A stretch of DNA of 56,188 nucleotides. Origin: Staphylococcus pasteuri (GTDB taxonomy: Bacteria > Bacillota > Bacilli > Staphylococcales > Staphylococcaceae). The notes beneath the pieces were generated by a model, which did not search any database, was not told the origin of the DNA, and worked only from the letters and a program-made list of their open reading frames with translations. Below, one piece after another: positions 48,241 to 56,188 of this stretch (the stretch's first letter is position 1; every line of letters starts with the position of its first letter). The position numbers were made by a program, and so were the translations under genes. The stretch is taken from assembly GCF_003970495.1 (NCBI RefSeq), contig NZ_RXWW01000010.1, positions 1 to 56,188 of the forward strand, read 5' to 3'.

Positions 48241-49421
48241 TTATGCTTTTTTAAATGGTCGTATGAAAATCATATCGTAATCATAATCATGAACAACTTT
48301 ATGTGCTACTTCAGTTTTACGCCAACCACCTAAATTCCAATTTTGATCTAAACTTTGAAATTTCATTAATTTACCATCATAATCACCATTTAACACAATT
48401 GCGGTATGACCAAATCCTCCACCATATCTCCCACTAAATACAACGATATCTCCTGGTTCTGCTTTAAAAGATGGTGTATTATGATAAATTTTAGCTTCCC
48501 CATTAAAATTATTAGCATATGGAATATCTTTAGCTCCATAACCTTTAAGTCCATGTCCATAAAGATGGTTCCAATATACATTAACTAAATCAAAACATTG
48601 CCACCCATAACTACCATCAAAATCCCAACCTTTATTCTCCAATGTCTTTAAATAATCAAGTGTAGTTGAATTATTTTTAGGTTGTATTTTTTTCTTTGGC
48701 TCGATAAGAGGTGTCATCGGGACTTTCAATTTTTGCCCAATAAAAATTAAATTTGGATTAGATATATTATTTGAATTTTGCAAATTAGTAACTGTAGTCT
48801 TGTATTTTAAAGCTATCGCACTAAGTGTATCACCACTTTTAACAGTATAAATTTGTGTACTCGGTGCGGCTCTAAAGAAATAGCCGCCAGAACCATAAGA
48901 GTTATTTTTATTTGATTTATCAATATGAGTAGTTGAGATAACTGAATTTTCAGATTTTTTAAATTCTAAATTCTCAATCTTCTTTTGACCATTTTGTAAG
49001 TTTAAGTTTTTTATTTCATTATTGTATCTAACATTTTCTGTTACTTCTTTATTTTTTTGGACTTTAATACTATTTTCAGATGTATCGATATTGGATTTAT
49101 TAATAACCTGATTATTGGAATTTGATTTTTCTTTAGTTACTACATTTATATTCGTATTTTCTTCAATAATATTTTGTAAGTGATTTTCTTCTCCTCTTAA
49201 AACGTTAACTTGATTTGTATTTATAATATTTATATTATTAGTGTTATTTTTTCTTTTAAAGTTATTTTTTGTTCTTCACTAAGTTGATTATTATTAATTT
49301 CATCGGCACTTGCCGTGTTAGAAATCCCTATTAACATAAAAGAACCAATTGCTAATGAAAATACTCCTAAACTAATTTTTCTGATTGAAAGTCGCAAATT
49401 AATATGATTGAAATTATACAT
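48241..49421 (-). pseudogene. lytN: lytN, YSIRK-LysM-CHAP cell-wall hydrolase, frameshifted
   Basis: LytN is the cross-wall murein hydrolase of S. aureus (N-acetylmuramoyl-L-alanine amidase/endopeptidase). The N-terminal reading frame (49421 to stop 49230) encodes a YSIRK-type signal peptide (variant LSIRK, then ISLGVFSLAIGSFML, cleavage after ASA). The -1 frame, open from 49275 down to 48241, encodes an Asn-rich linker, one LysM repeat ([16 protein letters not shown], about 48860-48730) and a CHAP domain with the catalytic Cys ([10 protein letters not shown]) and His (GFGHTAIVL). Adding one base in the overlap 49230-49275 gives a continuous frame of 393 aa, close to S. aureus LytN. Two A6 tracts lie there (49265-49270 and 49247-49252). 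As it stands, only a 63-aa secreted stub would be made. Confidence 0.9.
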
Positions 49422-49452
49422 GATGTTACACTCCTGTTGTTAAATATATTAT

Positions 49453-49492
49453 ATAAATAATATATCATTTTACACAACTTATTGTAAATGTT
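49453..49492 (-). promoter_or_regulatory. Possible promoter of lytN-fmhC
   Basis: Minus strand TTTACA with a TATATT 18 nt downstream, and a second candidate TTGTGT with TATAAT 18 nt downstream. Both lie just before AGGAG and the lytN ATG. The region is very AT-rich, so which is used is unclear. Confidence 0.4.
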
Positions 49493-49507
49493 TTTTATAA
49501 AATAAAT

Positions 49508-49535
49508 AACCTAGGGCTACAAAGAACCCTAGGTT
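49508..49535 (-). terminator. Intrinsic terminator of sucD
   Basis: A perfect 9-bp stem (AACCTAGGG 49508-49516 with CCCTAGGTT 49527-49535), followed on the minus strand by TTATTTATTTT. It begins 12 nt after the sucD stop. Confidence 0.9.
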
Positions 49536-49547
49536 TATCAATTAAAA

Positions 49548-50453
49548 TTATTTAATAGTTAATAATTCTTCGTAAATGCCTGCTTCTTTTGCTGCTTCGA
49601 TTAAAGTTGTACCGATTTCTGAAGGTGTATCTGCAGTGTGTACACCACAGCTGTTAAGTGTTTTAATTTTTTCTTCAGCAGTACCTTTACCACCAGAAAT
49701 AATCGCACCAGCATGACCCATACGTTTTCCTGGAGGTGCTGTTTGACCACCAATGAATCCAACTACAGGTTTATCCATATTTTCTTTAATCCATTGAGCT
49801 GCTTCTTCTTCAGCTGTACCACCGATTTCACCAATCATTACTACAGCTTTAGTTTCAGGATCTTCATTGAAAGCTTTTAAAACATCGATGAAGTTAGTAC
49901 CGTTAACTGGGTCGCCGCCAATACCTACAGCAGTTGTTTGACCAATACCTTCTTCAGTTAATTGGTGAACTGCTTCATAAGTTAATGTACCTGAACGAGA
50001 TACAACACCTACGTGACCTTTTTTGTGAATGTAACCTGGCATAATACCAATTTTACATTCATCCGCTGTAATTACTCCTGGACAGTTTGGTCCTACTAAA
50101 CGTGTTTTTCTACCTTGTAAATAACGTTTAACTTTAACCATGTCTACAACAGGAATATGTTCAGTAATACAAATCACCATATCTAAATCAGCATCTGCTG
50201 CTTCTAAAATTGAATCTGCAGCAAATGGTGCTGGAACGTATACTACTGATACGTTTGCTCCAGTTTCTTGTTTAGCTTCTTCAACAGTATTGAATACTGG
50301 AACACCTTCTACTACTTGTCCACCTTTACCAGGTGTTACCCCTGCGACAATTTGTGTTCCATAATCTAACATTTGTTTCGTATGGAAAAGGGCAGTAGAC
50401 CCTGTAATACCTTGTACCATTACTTTTGTATTTTTATCTATAAATACACTCAT
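49548..50453 (-). CDS. sucD: Succinyl-CoA synthetase alpha subunit
   Basis: The alpha subunit binds CoA and carries the phospho-histidine intermediate of the TCA-cycle enzyme that interconverts succinyl-CoA and succinate with ATP or GTP formation. The 301-aa protein has the N-terminal CoA-binding Rossmann fold ([17 protein letters not shown], residues 13-29), a GPNCPGVI motif (about 122) and the active-site His in [14 protein letters not shown] (about 245). It follows sucC by 21 nt and ends at a strong terminator. Confidence 0.98.
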   Translation of the reverse strand: MSVFIDKNTKVMVQGITGSTALFHTKQMLDYGTQIVAGVTPGKGGQVVEGVPVFNTVEEAKQETGANVSVVYVPAPFAADSILEAADADLDMVICITEHIPVVDMVKVKRYLQGRKTRLVGPNCPGVITADECKIGIMPGYIHKKGHVGVVSRSGTLTYEAVHQLTEEGIGQTTAVGIGGDPVNGTNFIDVLKAFNEDPETKAVVMIGEIGGTAEEEAAQWIKENMDKPVVGFIGGQTAPPGKRMGHAGAIISGGKGTAEEKIKTLNSCGVHTADTPSEIGTTLIEAAKEAGIYEELLTIK

Positions 50454-50474
50454 CTTAGTGTTCCCATCCTTTCC

Positions 50475-51641
50475 TTATGATTCTTTAACAAGTTTAACAA
50501 TTTTTTGAGCGCCGTCAGCCATAGTTGATGCTGGCTCAATTGCTAAACCTGAATCATTTAAGATTTCTTTACCGCGTTCTACGTTAGTACCTTCTAAACG
50601 TACTACAAGTGGTAAAGTTAACTCTACTTCTTTAACTGCTGCAACGATACCTTCAGCGATAACATCACATTTCATAATTCCACCGAAGATATTTACAAAG
50701 ATACCTTTAACATTTTCGTCACCTAAAATGATTTTGAATGCTTCAGTAACTTTTTCTTTAGTAGCGCCACCACCACAGTCTAAGAAGTTAGCTGGATTTC
50801 CACCAAAATGATTGATTGTATCCATAGTAGCCATGGCAAGTCCTGCACCATTAACCATACAGCCAATATCACCATCTAATGCAATATATGATAAATCATA
50901 TTTAGATGCTTCGATTTCTTTTGGATCTTCTTCTTCTAAATCTCTTAATTCCATAATGTCTTTATGTCTGAATAAAGCATTGTCATCGAAGTTTAATTTA
51001 GCATCTAATGCTAAAACTTCACCGTCACCAGTTGTTACTAGTGGGTTAATTTCAACGATTGAACAATCTTTTTCAATAAATACATTGTAAAGTGACATTA
51101 AAAATTTAGCAGCTTTACCAATTGATTCTTTAGGAATATTGATATTGAAAGCAATTCTACGTGCTTGATAAGGTGATAATCCTACAACAGGATCAATTGT
51201 TTCTTTAAAGATTTTTTCAGGAGTTTTAGCAGCTACTTCTTCAATTTCAGTACCGCCTTCTTCTGATGCCATTAAAGTAACACTATCAGTAGCACGATCA
51301 ATTACAAATCCTACATAATATTCTTTTTGAATGTCGCAACCTTGTTCGATATATAAGCGTTTAACTTCTTTACCTTCAGGTCCTGTTTGATGTGTAACTA
51401 ATTGTTTACCTAATAATTCATTAGCGTAAGTTTCAACTTCAGATAGTGATTTAGCAATTTTTACACCGCCTGCTTTACCTCTACCCCCAGCGTGTATTTG
51501 TGCTTTAACCACGTATACATCTGAATCTAATTCTTTCGCTTTTTCCACCGCTTCTTCAGCAGTAAATGCTACTCGTCCTTCTGGAACGGCTACGCCCATT
51601 GAACGAAATATTTCTTTACCTTGATACTCGTGGATATTCAT
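50475..51641 (-). CDS. sucC: Succinyl-CoA synthetase beta subunit
   Basis: The beta subunit carries the ATP-grasp nucleotide site and the succinate site. The 388-aa protein has [17 protein letters not shown] at the N-terminus, the ATP-grasp region with [19 protein letters not shown] (about 42-60), and the C-terminal ligase domain with [16 protein letters not shown] (about 320). ATG 51641 is 7 nt after AGGAGG. The promoter at 51680-51708 contains a cre-like site, so glucose repression through CcpA is expected. Confidence 0.98.
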   Translation of the reverse strand: MNIHEYQGKEIFRSMGVAVPEGRVAFTAEEAVEKAKELDSDVYVVKAQIHAGGRGKAGGVKIAKSLSEVETYANELLGKQLVTHQTGPEGKEVKRLYIEQGCDIQKEYYVGFVIDRATDSVTLMASEEGGTEIEEVAAKTPEKIFKETIDPVVGLSPYQARRIAFNINIPKESIGKAAKFLMSLYNVFIEKDCSIVEINPLVTTGDGEVLALDAKLNFDDNALFRHKDIMELRDLEEEDPKEIEASKYDLSYIALDGDIGCMVNGAGLAMATMDTINHFGGNPANFLDCGGGATKEKVTEAFKIILGDENVKGIFVNIFGGIMKCDVIAEGIVAAVKEVELTLPLVVRLEGTNVERGKEILNDSGLAIEPASTMADGAQKIVKLVKES

Positions 51642-51679
51642 CTTCCATCCTCCTGTTTCTTAGGTTAAGTTCCTTTTCA

Positions 51680-51708
51680 ATTATAAAAAATGAAAGCGTT
51701 ATTGTAAA
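51680..51708 (-). promoter_or_regulatory. Sigma-A promoter of sucCD
   Basis: Minus strand -35 TTTACA (51703-51708), 17-nt spacer, consensus -10 TATAAT (51680-51685), about 39 nt before the start codon. Confidence 0.82.
51691..51704 (-). promoter_or_regulatory. cre-like CcpA site inside the sucC promoter
   Basis: TGAAAGCGTTATTG on the plus strand matches the cre consensus TGWAANCGNTNWCA at all but the last two positions. It lies between the -35 and -10 elements, where CcpA would block transcription. CcpA repression of TCA-cycle genes is well known in staphylococci. Confidence 0.65.
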
Positions 51709-51751
51709 CTGATACCACTCTTTTTTTGCAATTAATTTAAAATTCAAACTA

Positions 51752-52519
51752 TTATTTGATTGATTTAATAGGTTCAAACGTTTTTCGGTGTTCTTTTATA
51801 ACGCCATATTCTTCTATACCCTTAAGGTGTTCTTTAGTACCATAACCAACGTTATTTTCAAATCCATATCCTGGAAATTGCTCAGCTAATTCTTTCATAT
51901 AGTTATCTCGATGTTCTTTAGCCATAATACTTGCTGCTGCAATTGATACACTTTTAGCATCACCTTTAATAATAGACGTCTGGTTAATTTCGTTATCTAA
52001 TTTCATCGCATCAATTAATAAATGTGTGGGTTTTAATTTTAAATTGTCTATTGCGCGTTGCATGGCGATTTGTGTCGCTTTATATATATTGAATTGATCA
52101 ATTTCTTCTGCTGTTGCAACACCATAAGCGTATTCAGTAACACCATCTATTAATTGTTGGTTTAATTTTGCTCTATTTTTAGCAGATACCTTTTTAGAGT
52201 CATTAAGGCCTAGATAATTATGGTCATTATTCAAAATCACTGCACAAGCTACAACTGGTCCAACAAGTGGACCTCTTCCCACTTCATCGATGCCACAAAT
52301 AACTTCGTCGGCATTATTTACTAACAATTCATTTTCATAGAAAGTCATCTCATGATATTGTTCTATGAGTTGTAATTCTTTTTCTAATTGCTTTTTACGA
52401 CTAGCAATTGCTTGCTGTACACCTTTTCGATTATCCAAATTAGCTTCATGTTGTTCTAGTTCTTCAATCGTATCAATTTGTTCAAGCAACTGCTTCATTT
52501 CTTTAATCGTTTTAGACAT
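51752..52519 (-). CDS. rnhB: Ribonuclease HII
   Basis: RNase HII cuts RNA/DNA hybrids and single ribonucleotides in DNA. The catalytic motif [16 protein letters not shown] (Asp-Glu, about residues 75-90) and the further Asp in THLLIDAM are present, plus the [14 protein letters not shown] segment. The start is uncertain: ATG 52519 (255 aa, the usual staphylococcal length) overlaps the rbgA stop by 8 nt; TTG 52525 and GTG 52531 are alternatives near a weak GAAGAG site. An N-terminal extension of about 70 residues precedes the catalytic core. It is translated together with rbgA. Confidence 0.94.
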   Translation of the reverse strand: MSKTIKEMKQLLEQIDTIEELEQHEANLDNRKGVQQAIASRKKQLEKELQLIEQYHEMTFYENELLVNNADEVICGIDEVGRGPLVGPVVACAVILNNDHNYLGLNDSKKVSAKNRAKLNQQLIDGVTEYAYGVATAEEIDQFNIYKATQIAMQRAIDNLKLKPTHLLIDAMKLDNEINQTSIIKGDAKSVSIAAASIMAKEHRDNYMKELAEQFPGYGFENNVGYGTKEHLKGIEEYGVIKEHRKTFEPIKSIK

Positions 52520-53387
52520 GTTCAATGTCACTCTTCATTTCTTTAAATATATCAAAGCAATATGTGCCGATTTTAGCATTTCTAATTTCATAAATAATTA
52601 ACTCAATAACCGCTTCATAATCCACTTCATTACCCTTTTGTAATAAACCTCTTCGACGCCCAATTGCATCAAACCACTCTAATATTTCTGCATCTTCATC
52701 CACTTCAATATTGTAATGTGATTTTAAACCAACTAAATCTTTTTTAATCATAAATTGAAGTCCATAAATAGCTACTTCATCTAAGTGAACGATGCTATCT
52801 TTAATTGCACCAGTTAGACTTAGTTTCTTCCCTACTTCTTCATCTTCGAATTTTGGCCATAAAATTCCGGGTGTATCTAATAATTGTAACGAGTTTCCTA
52901 CTTTAATCCATTGTTGTTGTTTCGTAACTCCAGGTTTATTACCAGTTTGAGCAATGCTTCGGTTCGCTAGTTTATTAATTAGCGTTGACTTACCTACATT
53001 AGGAATACCAACTATCATGGCACGTATTGCTCTAGGTCTTAATCCTTTTGCTTTTTCTCGATCGAACTTTTCTTTCGTCGCTTGTATTGCTGCTTTTTCA
53101 ACATCTTTTAAATTTTTACCATGTTTAGCGTCGACAGCTACTGGATAGTAACCTTTATTTTCAAAGAATTGTTCCCATTTTTCCAATTCCTTTAAGTTAG
53201 TCATGTCTTTTTTATTTAAAATAACTACTCTTGGTTTTTGTTTTATTACTTCATCAATCATTGGGTTTCTTGAACTATAAGGAATACGTGCATCTACAAG
53301 TTCAAATACAACGTCTACTTTCTTTAATTGTTCGCTTACTTCCCTTTTAGCTTTGGCCATGTGGCCAGGATACCATTGTATTGTCAT
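52512..53387 (-). CDS. rbgA: Ribosome biogenesis GTPase RbgA (YlqF)
   Basis: RbgA is a circularly permuted GTPase needed for late 50S assembly. The permutation is visible: the G4 motif NKKDMT (about residue 60) comes before G1 [14 protein letters not shown] (about 125) and G3 [10 protein letters not shown] (about 170). The C-terminal ANTAR-like helical domain follows. I choose ATG 53387 (291 aa, [14 protein letters not shown]), 6 nt after AAAGGTG; GTG 53396 lies inside that site. It is the first gene of the minus-strand block and overlaps rnhB. Confidence 0.97.
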   Translation of the reverse strand: MTIQWYPGHMAKAKREVSEQLKKVDVVFELVDARIPYSSRNPMIDEVIKQKPRVVILNKKDMTNLKELEKWEQFFENKGYYPVAVDAKHGKNLKDVEKAAIQATKEKFDREKAKGLRPRAIRAMIVGIPNVGKSTLINKLANRSIAQTGNKPGVTKQQQWIKVGNSLQLLDTPGILWPKFEDEEVGKKLSLTGAIKDSIVHLDEVAIYGLQFMIKKDLVGLKSHYNIEVDEDAEILEWFDAIGRRRGLLQKGNEVDYEAVIELIIYEIRNAKIGTYCFDIFKEMKSDIEHV

Positions 53388-53432
53388 TGTCATCACCTTT
53401 CATCAATACTTTTCATCTTTTACATTGTATAA

Positions 53433-53438
53433 ATTATA
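53433..53438 (-). promoter_or_regulatory. Likely -10 of the rbgA promoter
   Basis: Consensus TATAAT on the minus strand about 45 nt before the rbgA start; the -35 (TAGTTT, 17 nt upstream) is poor. The rest of the 250-nt divergent gap to yfhO holds AT-rich DNA, the palindrome at 53550-53565 and a weak TATAAT (53612-53617) before yfhO. Confidence 0.45.
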
Positions 53439-53549
53439 CTCTAACATCTTCTCATAAACTAGGTTTAGTTTAACACGCGAACTATAATAACTTGTTTTTA
53501 AATATTTTAGCGATTCTATACTTTAAGATTCTGTAAAATAGTTTAAATT

Positions 53550-53565
53550 AAAGTATAAATACTTT
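53550..53565. promoter_or_regulatory. Palindrome AAAGTAT-AA-ATACTTT upstream of yfhO
   Basis: Perfect 7-bp arms with a 2-bp centre, in the divergent gap about 85 nt before the yfhO ATG. It has operator-like symmetry. The cognate regulator is unknown. Confidence 0.45.
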
Positions 53566-53648
53566 TCATCGTCATTACTATCCCCTACAATTTGGGAATA
53601 GTCATAAAAAATTATAATCAAGATAAATATATGGAGTAGGAGTCAGTC

Positions 53649-56188
53649 ATGAAAAAATTTCTCAAATACTCACTTATTTTCTTCTTTCTATCATTAATTG
53701 GTCATAGTTATGTTATTTATAAATTCTATCATGACGGCATACTATTTACTGGCCCTAATGATGGTATGTAACAAATGGTACCTATCCAGATGTACTTATT
53801 TAACCAATGGAGTCATGGTAATTGGTTTTATTCATCTGACTTTGGAATAGGTGGAGATTTCTTTACAGATTTAAGTTATTACTTTTCAACTAATATTATA
53901 TTCATTATCAATGTTTTAGTAATTATGTTATTAAAGCTATTCATACATATTGATACTTCACAATTGTTATTTTGGATGAACAATGCGCTTATCGTTTCAA
54001 TTTTAAAAGCAAGTTTAGCGCTTTATTGTACATATTTATATGCAAAGCATTTAACAAAAAATCACATCATTAGCTTGTTAATGGCGTTTTTATTTGTAAT
54101 TTCACCTTTGTATTTCAGATTTACAGTATACTGGCCATTTTTCAGTGATGTATTTATTTGGATGCCATTATTGTTATATTCGATTGAACGATATTTTAAA
54201 ACTAAAAAAATAGGTTTATTCATAACATCAATGACATTGATATTAATTAATAATTTTTACTTTGCTTATTACTTACTCATTATCGGTTTAGGATATATTA
54301 TCATTCGAATCTTGTTTAAACATGACAATGATAAAGTTTCACGTAAGCAAGCATTTTTTATTTTTATCATCAGTGGTCTTTTATCATTAGGGAATAGCTT
54401 ATTTATTTTCTATCATAGTGTGCAAGGTTATTTAGGTAATCGACGTATTCCATTTACAGGAAAAGTGCCTCGTTTTGAACATCTAGATGCAAATACAAAT
54501 TTATTTTTTGATAATTATCTTATTGTCATTTTATTTATTACGATTCAAGCTATTTTAACCTTTAAATTATATAAACATTTTTATTATCGTTTATTTGCTA
54601 TTCTAACTTTTGTATTTATTTTATTTAATTTTGTACCGTTTATAGACCAGTTATTTAATGGATTCTCTGCCCCGCAAAAAAGATGGCATTTTATCATTGC
54701 ATTTAATTCAGCTATGTTAATAGGACTTTATGTTAAATATTTTAAAACTGTAAAAATTAAATCTTATCTTCTAACAAATATTATTGCGCAAAGCGTCATA
54801 TTTATAAGTGCCTTCGCCTATCATACTTATGTTGCTTGGATGATATTTGTACCTATAGTTTCTCTTATAGGATTGTTGATTTTAGTAATCAATGATAAAA
54901 CAAGCCGTATTAAATTATCATATTTATATATTGTTGCTATAGCTTTATTAAATATCATGGTGTCATTTGTATTTATTAAAAATCAAATTTATTTTGAAGA
55001 TCATAAGGATAGAGCTAATACGTTCTACTTAAATTCAAATATGTATAGTTCAGATTTACAAAGATCACTAGTTAATCAAATGAAATCATCTAAACGTGAG
55101 GATGAGCGTATCGATTGGAGAGTTAATGAGCAAGATAATACACCTATGTATCAAAATTTCAAAGGATTGAGCCTATATTCAAGCATTTTCCATCATAATA
55201 TTCTAGATGATTATTATGATGATTTAAAAATTAACTTAGCAGAGGAATCATTAAGTAGGTATCAATCTACAAATGGTAGACAAAATATAGCTAGTCTTTT
55301 CTCAATTCGTTATCTCATGTTGAAAGAATATCAAGATAATGTCCCAAGTTACTTTAAAAAGGTTAAAAAAGCAGGTCAATATTCAATTTATGAAAACACA
55401 CTAAATCTGCCTTCAGTTAAAGTTACAGATAACGTTTTTAATGAAAAGTCTTTAAAAACACCAATTGACCGTGAACATGCCATGTTAGATGGTGTTGTTT
55501 TAAATAAAAAAGGACAAAACTATCATAAAAAAGCAGATAATTTACTAAACAGAGTGAAAATTTCAAGCGACAATATTTCTAAATTAAAGCATCATAATAT
55601 TAAAGTTACTCAAAATACAGGACATATTAAACTTCATATTCCTAAAAAATTAAGAACTCAATATACTGATTTTTACTTAACGATGAAGATCAAAAGAGGT
55701 GTTCCAGATAGCAATTATACGGTCAACGTAAATCAATATAATAACAATCGTCTATATAACGATTCTGTATACCGCACAGGTGTAGATACCCAATTATACC
55801 GTGCTCAACCAGATAAAAATGGCGATATCACGATTCAATTATCTCCTAAAGGTACATTTAACTTACAATTATTAAACCTAAATGGTGAAAATTATGATAC
55901 GCTCAAAAAAGCAAAGCAACATGCAAATTTTAAAATGAATTATCAGGACATTAAAAATGGTGTGAAAGTCAATTTAGATCAGCATAATAAAGGTATTGCG
56001 ACCATCAATATTCCTTATAGAAAAGGTATGAAAGCTTTCGTAGATGGTGAAAAAACAGAAGTCTATAAAGCTAATGGCATGATGACAGGAGTTCCAGTAA
56101 ATAAAAATGACAAAACGATCATCATTAAATATCAACCACCTTTATGGAATACAATGATTTTTATATCAATAATTAGTATGATTGTAAG
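53649..56188 (+). pseudogene. yfhO: YfhO-family membrane glycosyltransferase, nonsense codon 41, runs off the window
   Basis: YfhO is a GT-C-type polytopic enzyme. In S. aureus and B. subtilis it transfers sugar from the CsbB/GtcA-supplied lipid carrier onto lipoteichoic acid. ATG 53649 has AGGAG 6 nt upstream. The first 40 codons encode one membrane helix and the extracytoplasmic segment FTGPNDGM, then TAA (53769-53771) interrupts where S. aureus has Glu (GMEQMVP, from memory). The same frame is open for the remaining 805 codons to the window edge, with about a dozen hydrophobic helices and a C-terminal soluble domain. ATG 53775 follows two codons after the stop and could allow re-initiation, but the product would lack helix 1 and the Asp of loop 1. 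Confidence 0.88.

Noticed and set aside
48390-48588. Small open frames on both strands within the lytN CHAP region
   Set aside because: They are shadows of the conserved CHAP coding frame, with no initiation signals.
49230-49275. Programmed -1 ribosomal frameshifting to express lytN
   Set aside because: The A6 tracts do not form the canonical X-XXY-YYZ slippery heptamer in the signal-peptide frame (codons read CAA AAA ATA), and no stable stimulatory hairpin is visible just downstream. Tract-length change is the simpler reading, although low-level slippage cannot be excluded.
1-56188. Prophage, transposon, toxin-antitoxin or defence island
   Set aside because: No transposase, phage, toxin or restriction gene is seen. 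The only integrase-like gene is the housekeeping xerC in its conserved place, and gene order is the staphylococcal core order throughout.

Overview
The window is a stretch of core chromosome from a low-GC Firmicute, clearly a Staphylococcus. Gene content, order and protein sequences match the S. aureus block from rbgA to rny, here on the minus strand. The lytN-fmhC pair points to the S. aureus species group. Several proteins (for example RnhB, UppS, PolC) differ visibly from S. aureus as I remember it, so I infer a relative such as S. simiae rather than S. aureus itself. That species guess is low confidence.

The layout is given here from the right edge, which is the direction of transcription. 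A yfhO-type membrane glycosyltransferase gene (plus strand, broken by a stop codon) diverges from rbgA. On the minus strand follow rbgA-rnhB (50S maturation, RNA/DNA hybrid removal), sucCD (TCA cycle), lytN (frameshifted) and fmhC (cell wall), dprA, topA, trmFO, then xerC-hslV-hslU-codY, rpsB, tsf, pyrH-frr, uppS-cdsA, rseP-proS, polC, then rimP-nusA-ylxR-ylxQ-infB, rbfA, truB-ribF, rpsO, pnp, rnjB, then spoIIIE-ymfC-ymfF-ymfH-ymfI, ymfK-rodZ-pgsA, cinA, recA and rny. A small unknown plus-strand gene converges on rny at the left edge.

Most of the window serves information processing: DNA replication, recombination and topology (polC, recA, topA, xerC, dprA, spoIIIE, rnhB), transcription and translation (nusA, infB, rpsB, tsf, frr, rpsO, rbfA, rimP, rbgA, truB, trmFO, proS), and RNA decay (pnp, rnjB, rny). 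Envelope precursor synthesis (uppS, cdsA, pgsA), protein quality control (hslVU, rseP) and the GTP/branched-chain amino acid sensor CodY make up the rest. Transcription units are separated by clear intrinsic terminators, and several promoters are readable, including a LexA-box recA promoter and a CcpA cre-like site inside the sucC promoter.

I see no mobile element, CRISPR array, tRNA, rRNA, prophage or defence island, and no convincing new multi-gene system. The most notable observations are the two disrupted envelope genes. lytN has a -1 frameshift next to two A6 tracts, and yfhO has a TAA at codon 41 with a restart ATG two codons later. Next come a 5-bp tandem repeat abutting the polC promoter, competing RNA hairpins between tsf and pyrH, and enzymes with degenerate active sites (CinA C-terminal domain, RNase J2, YmfF).
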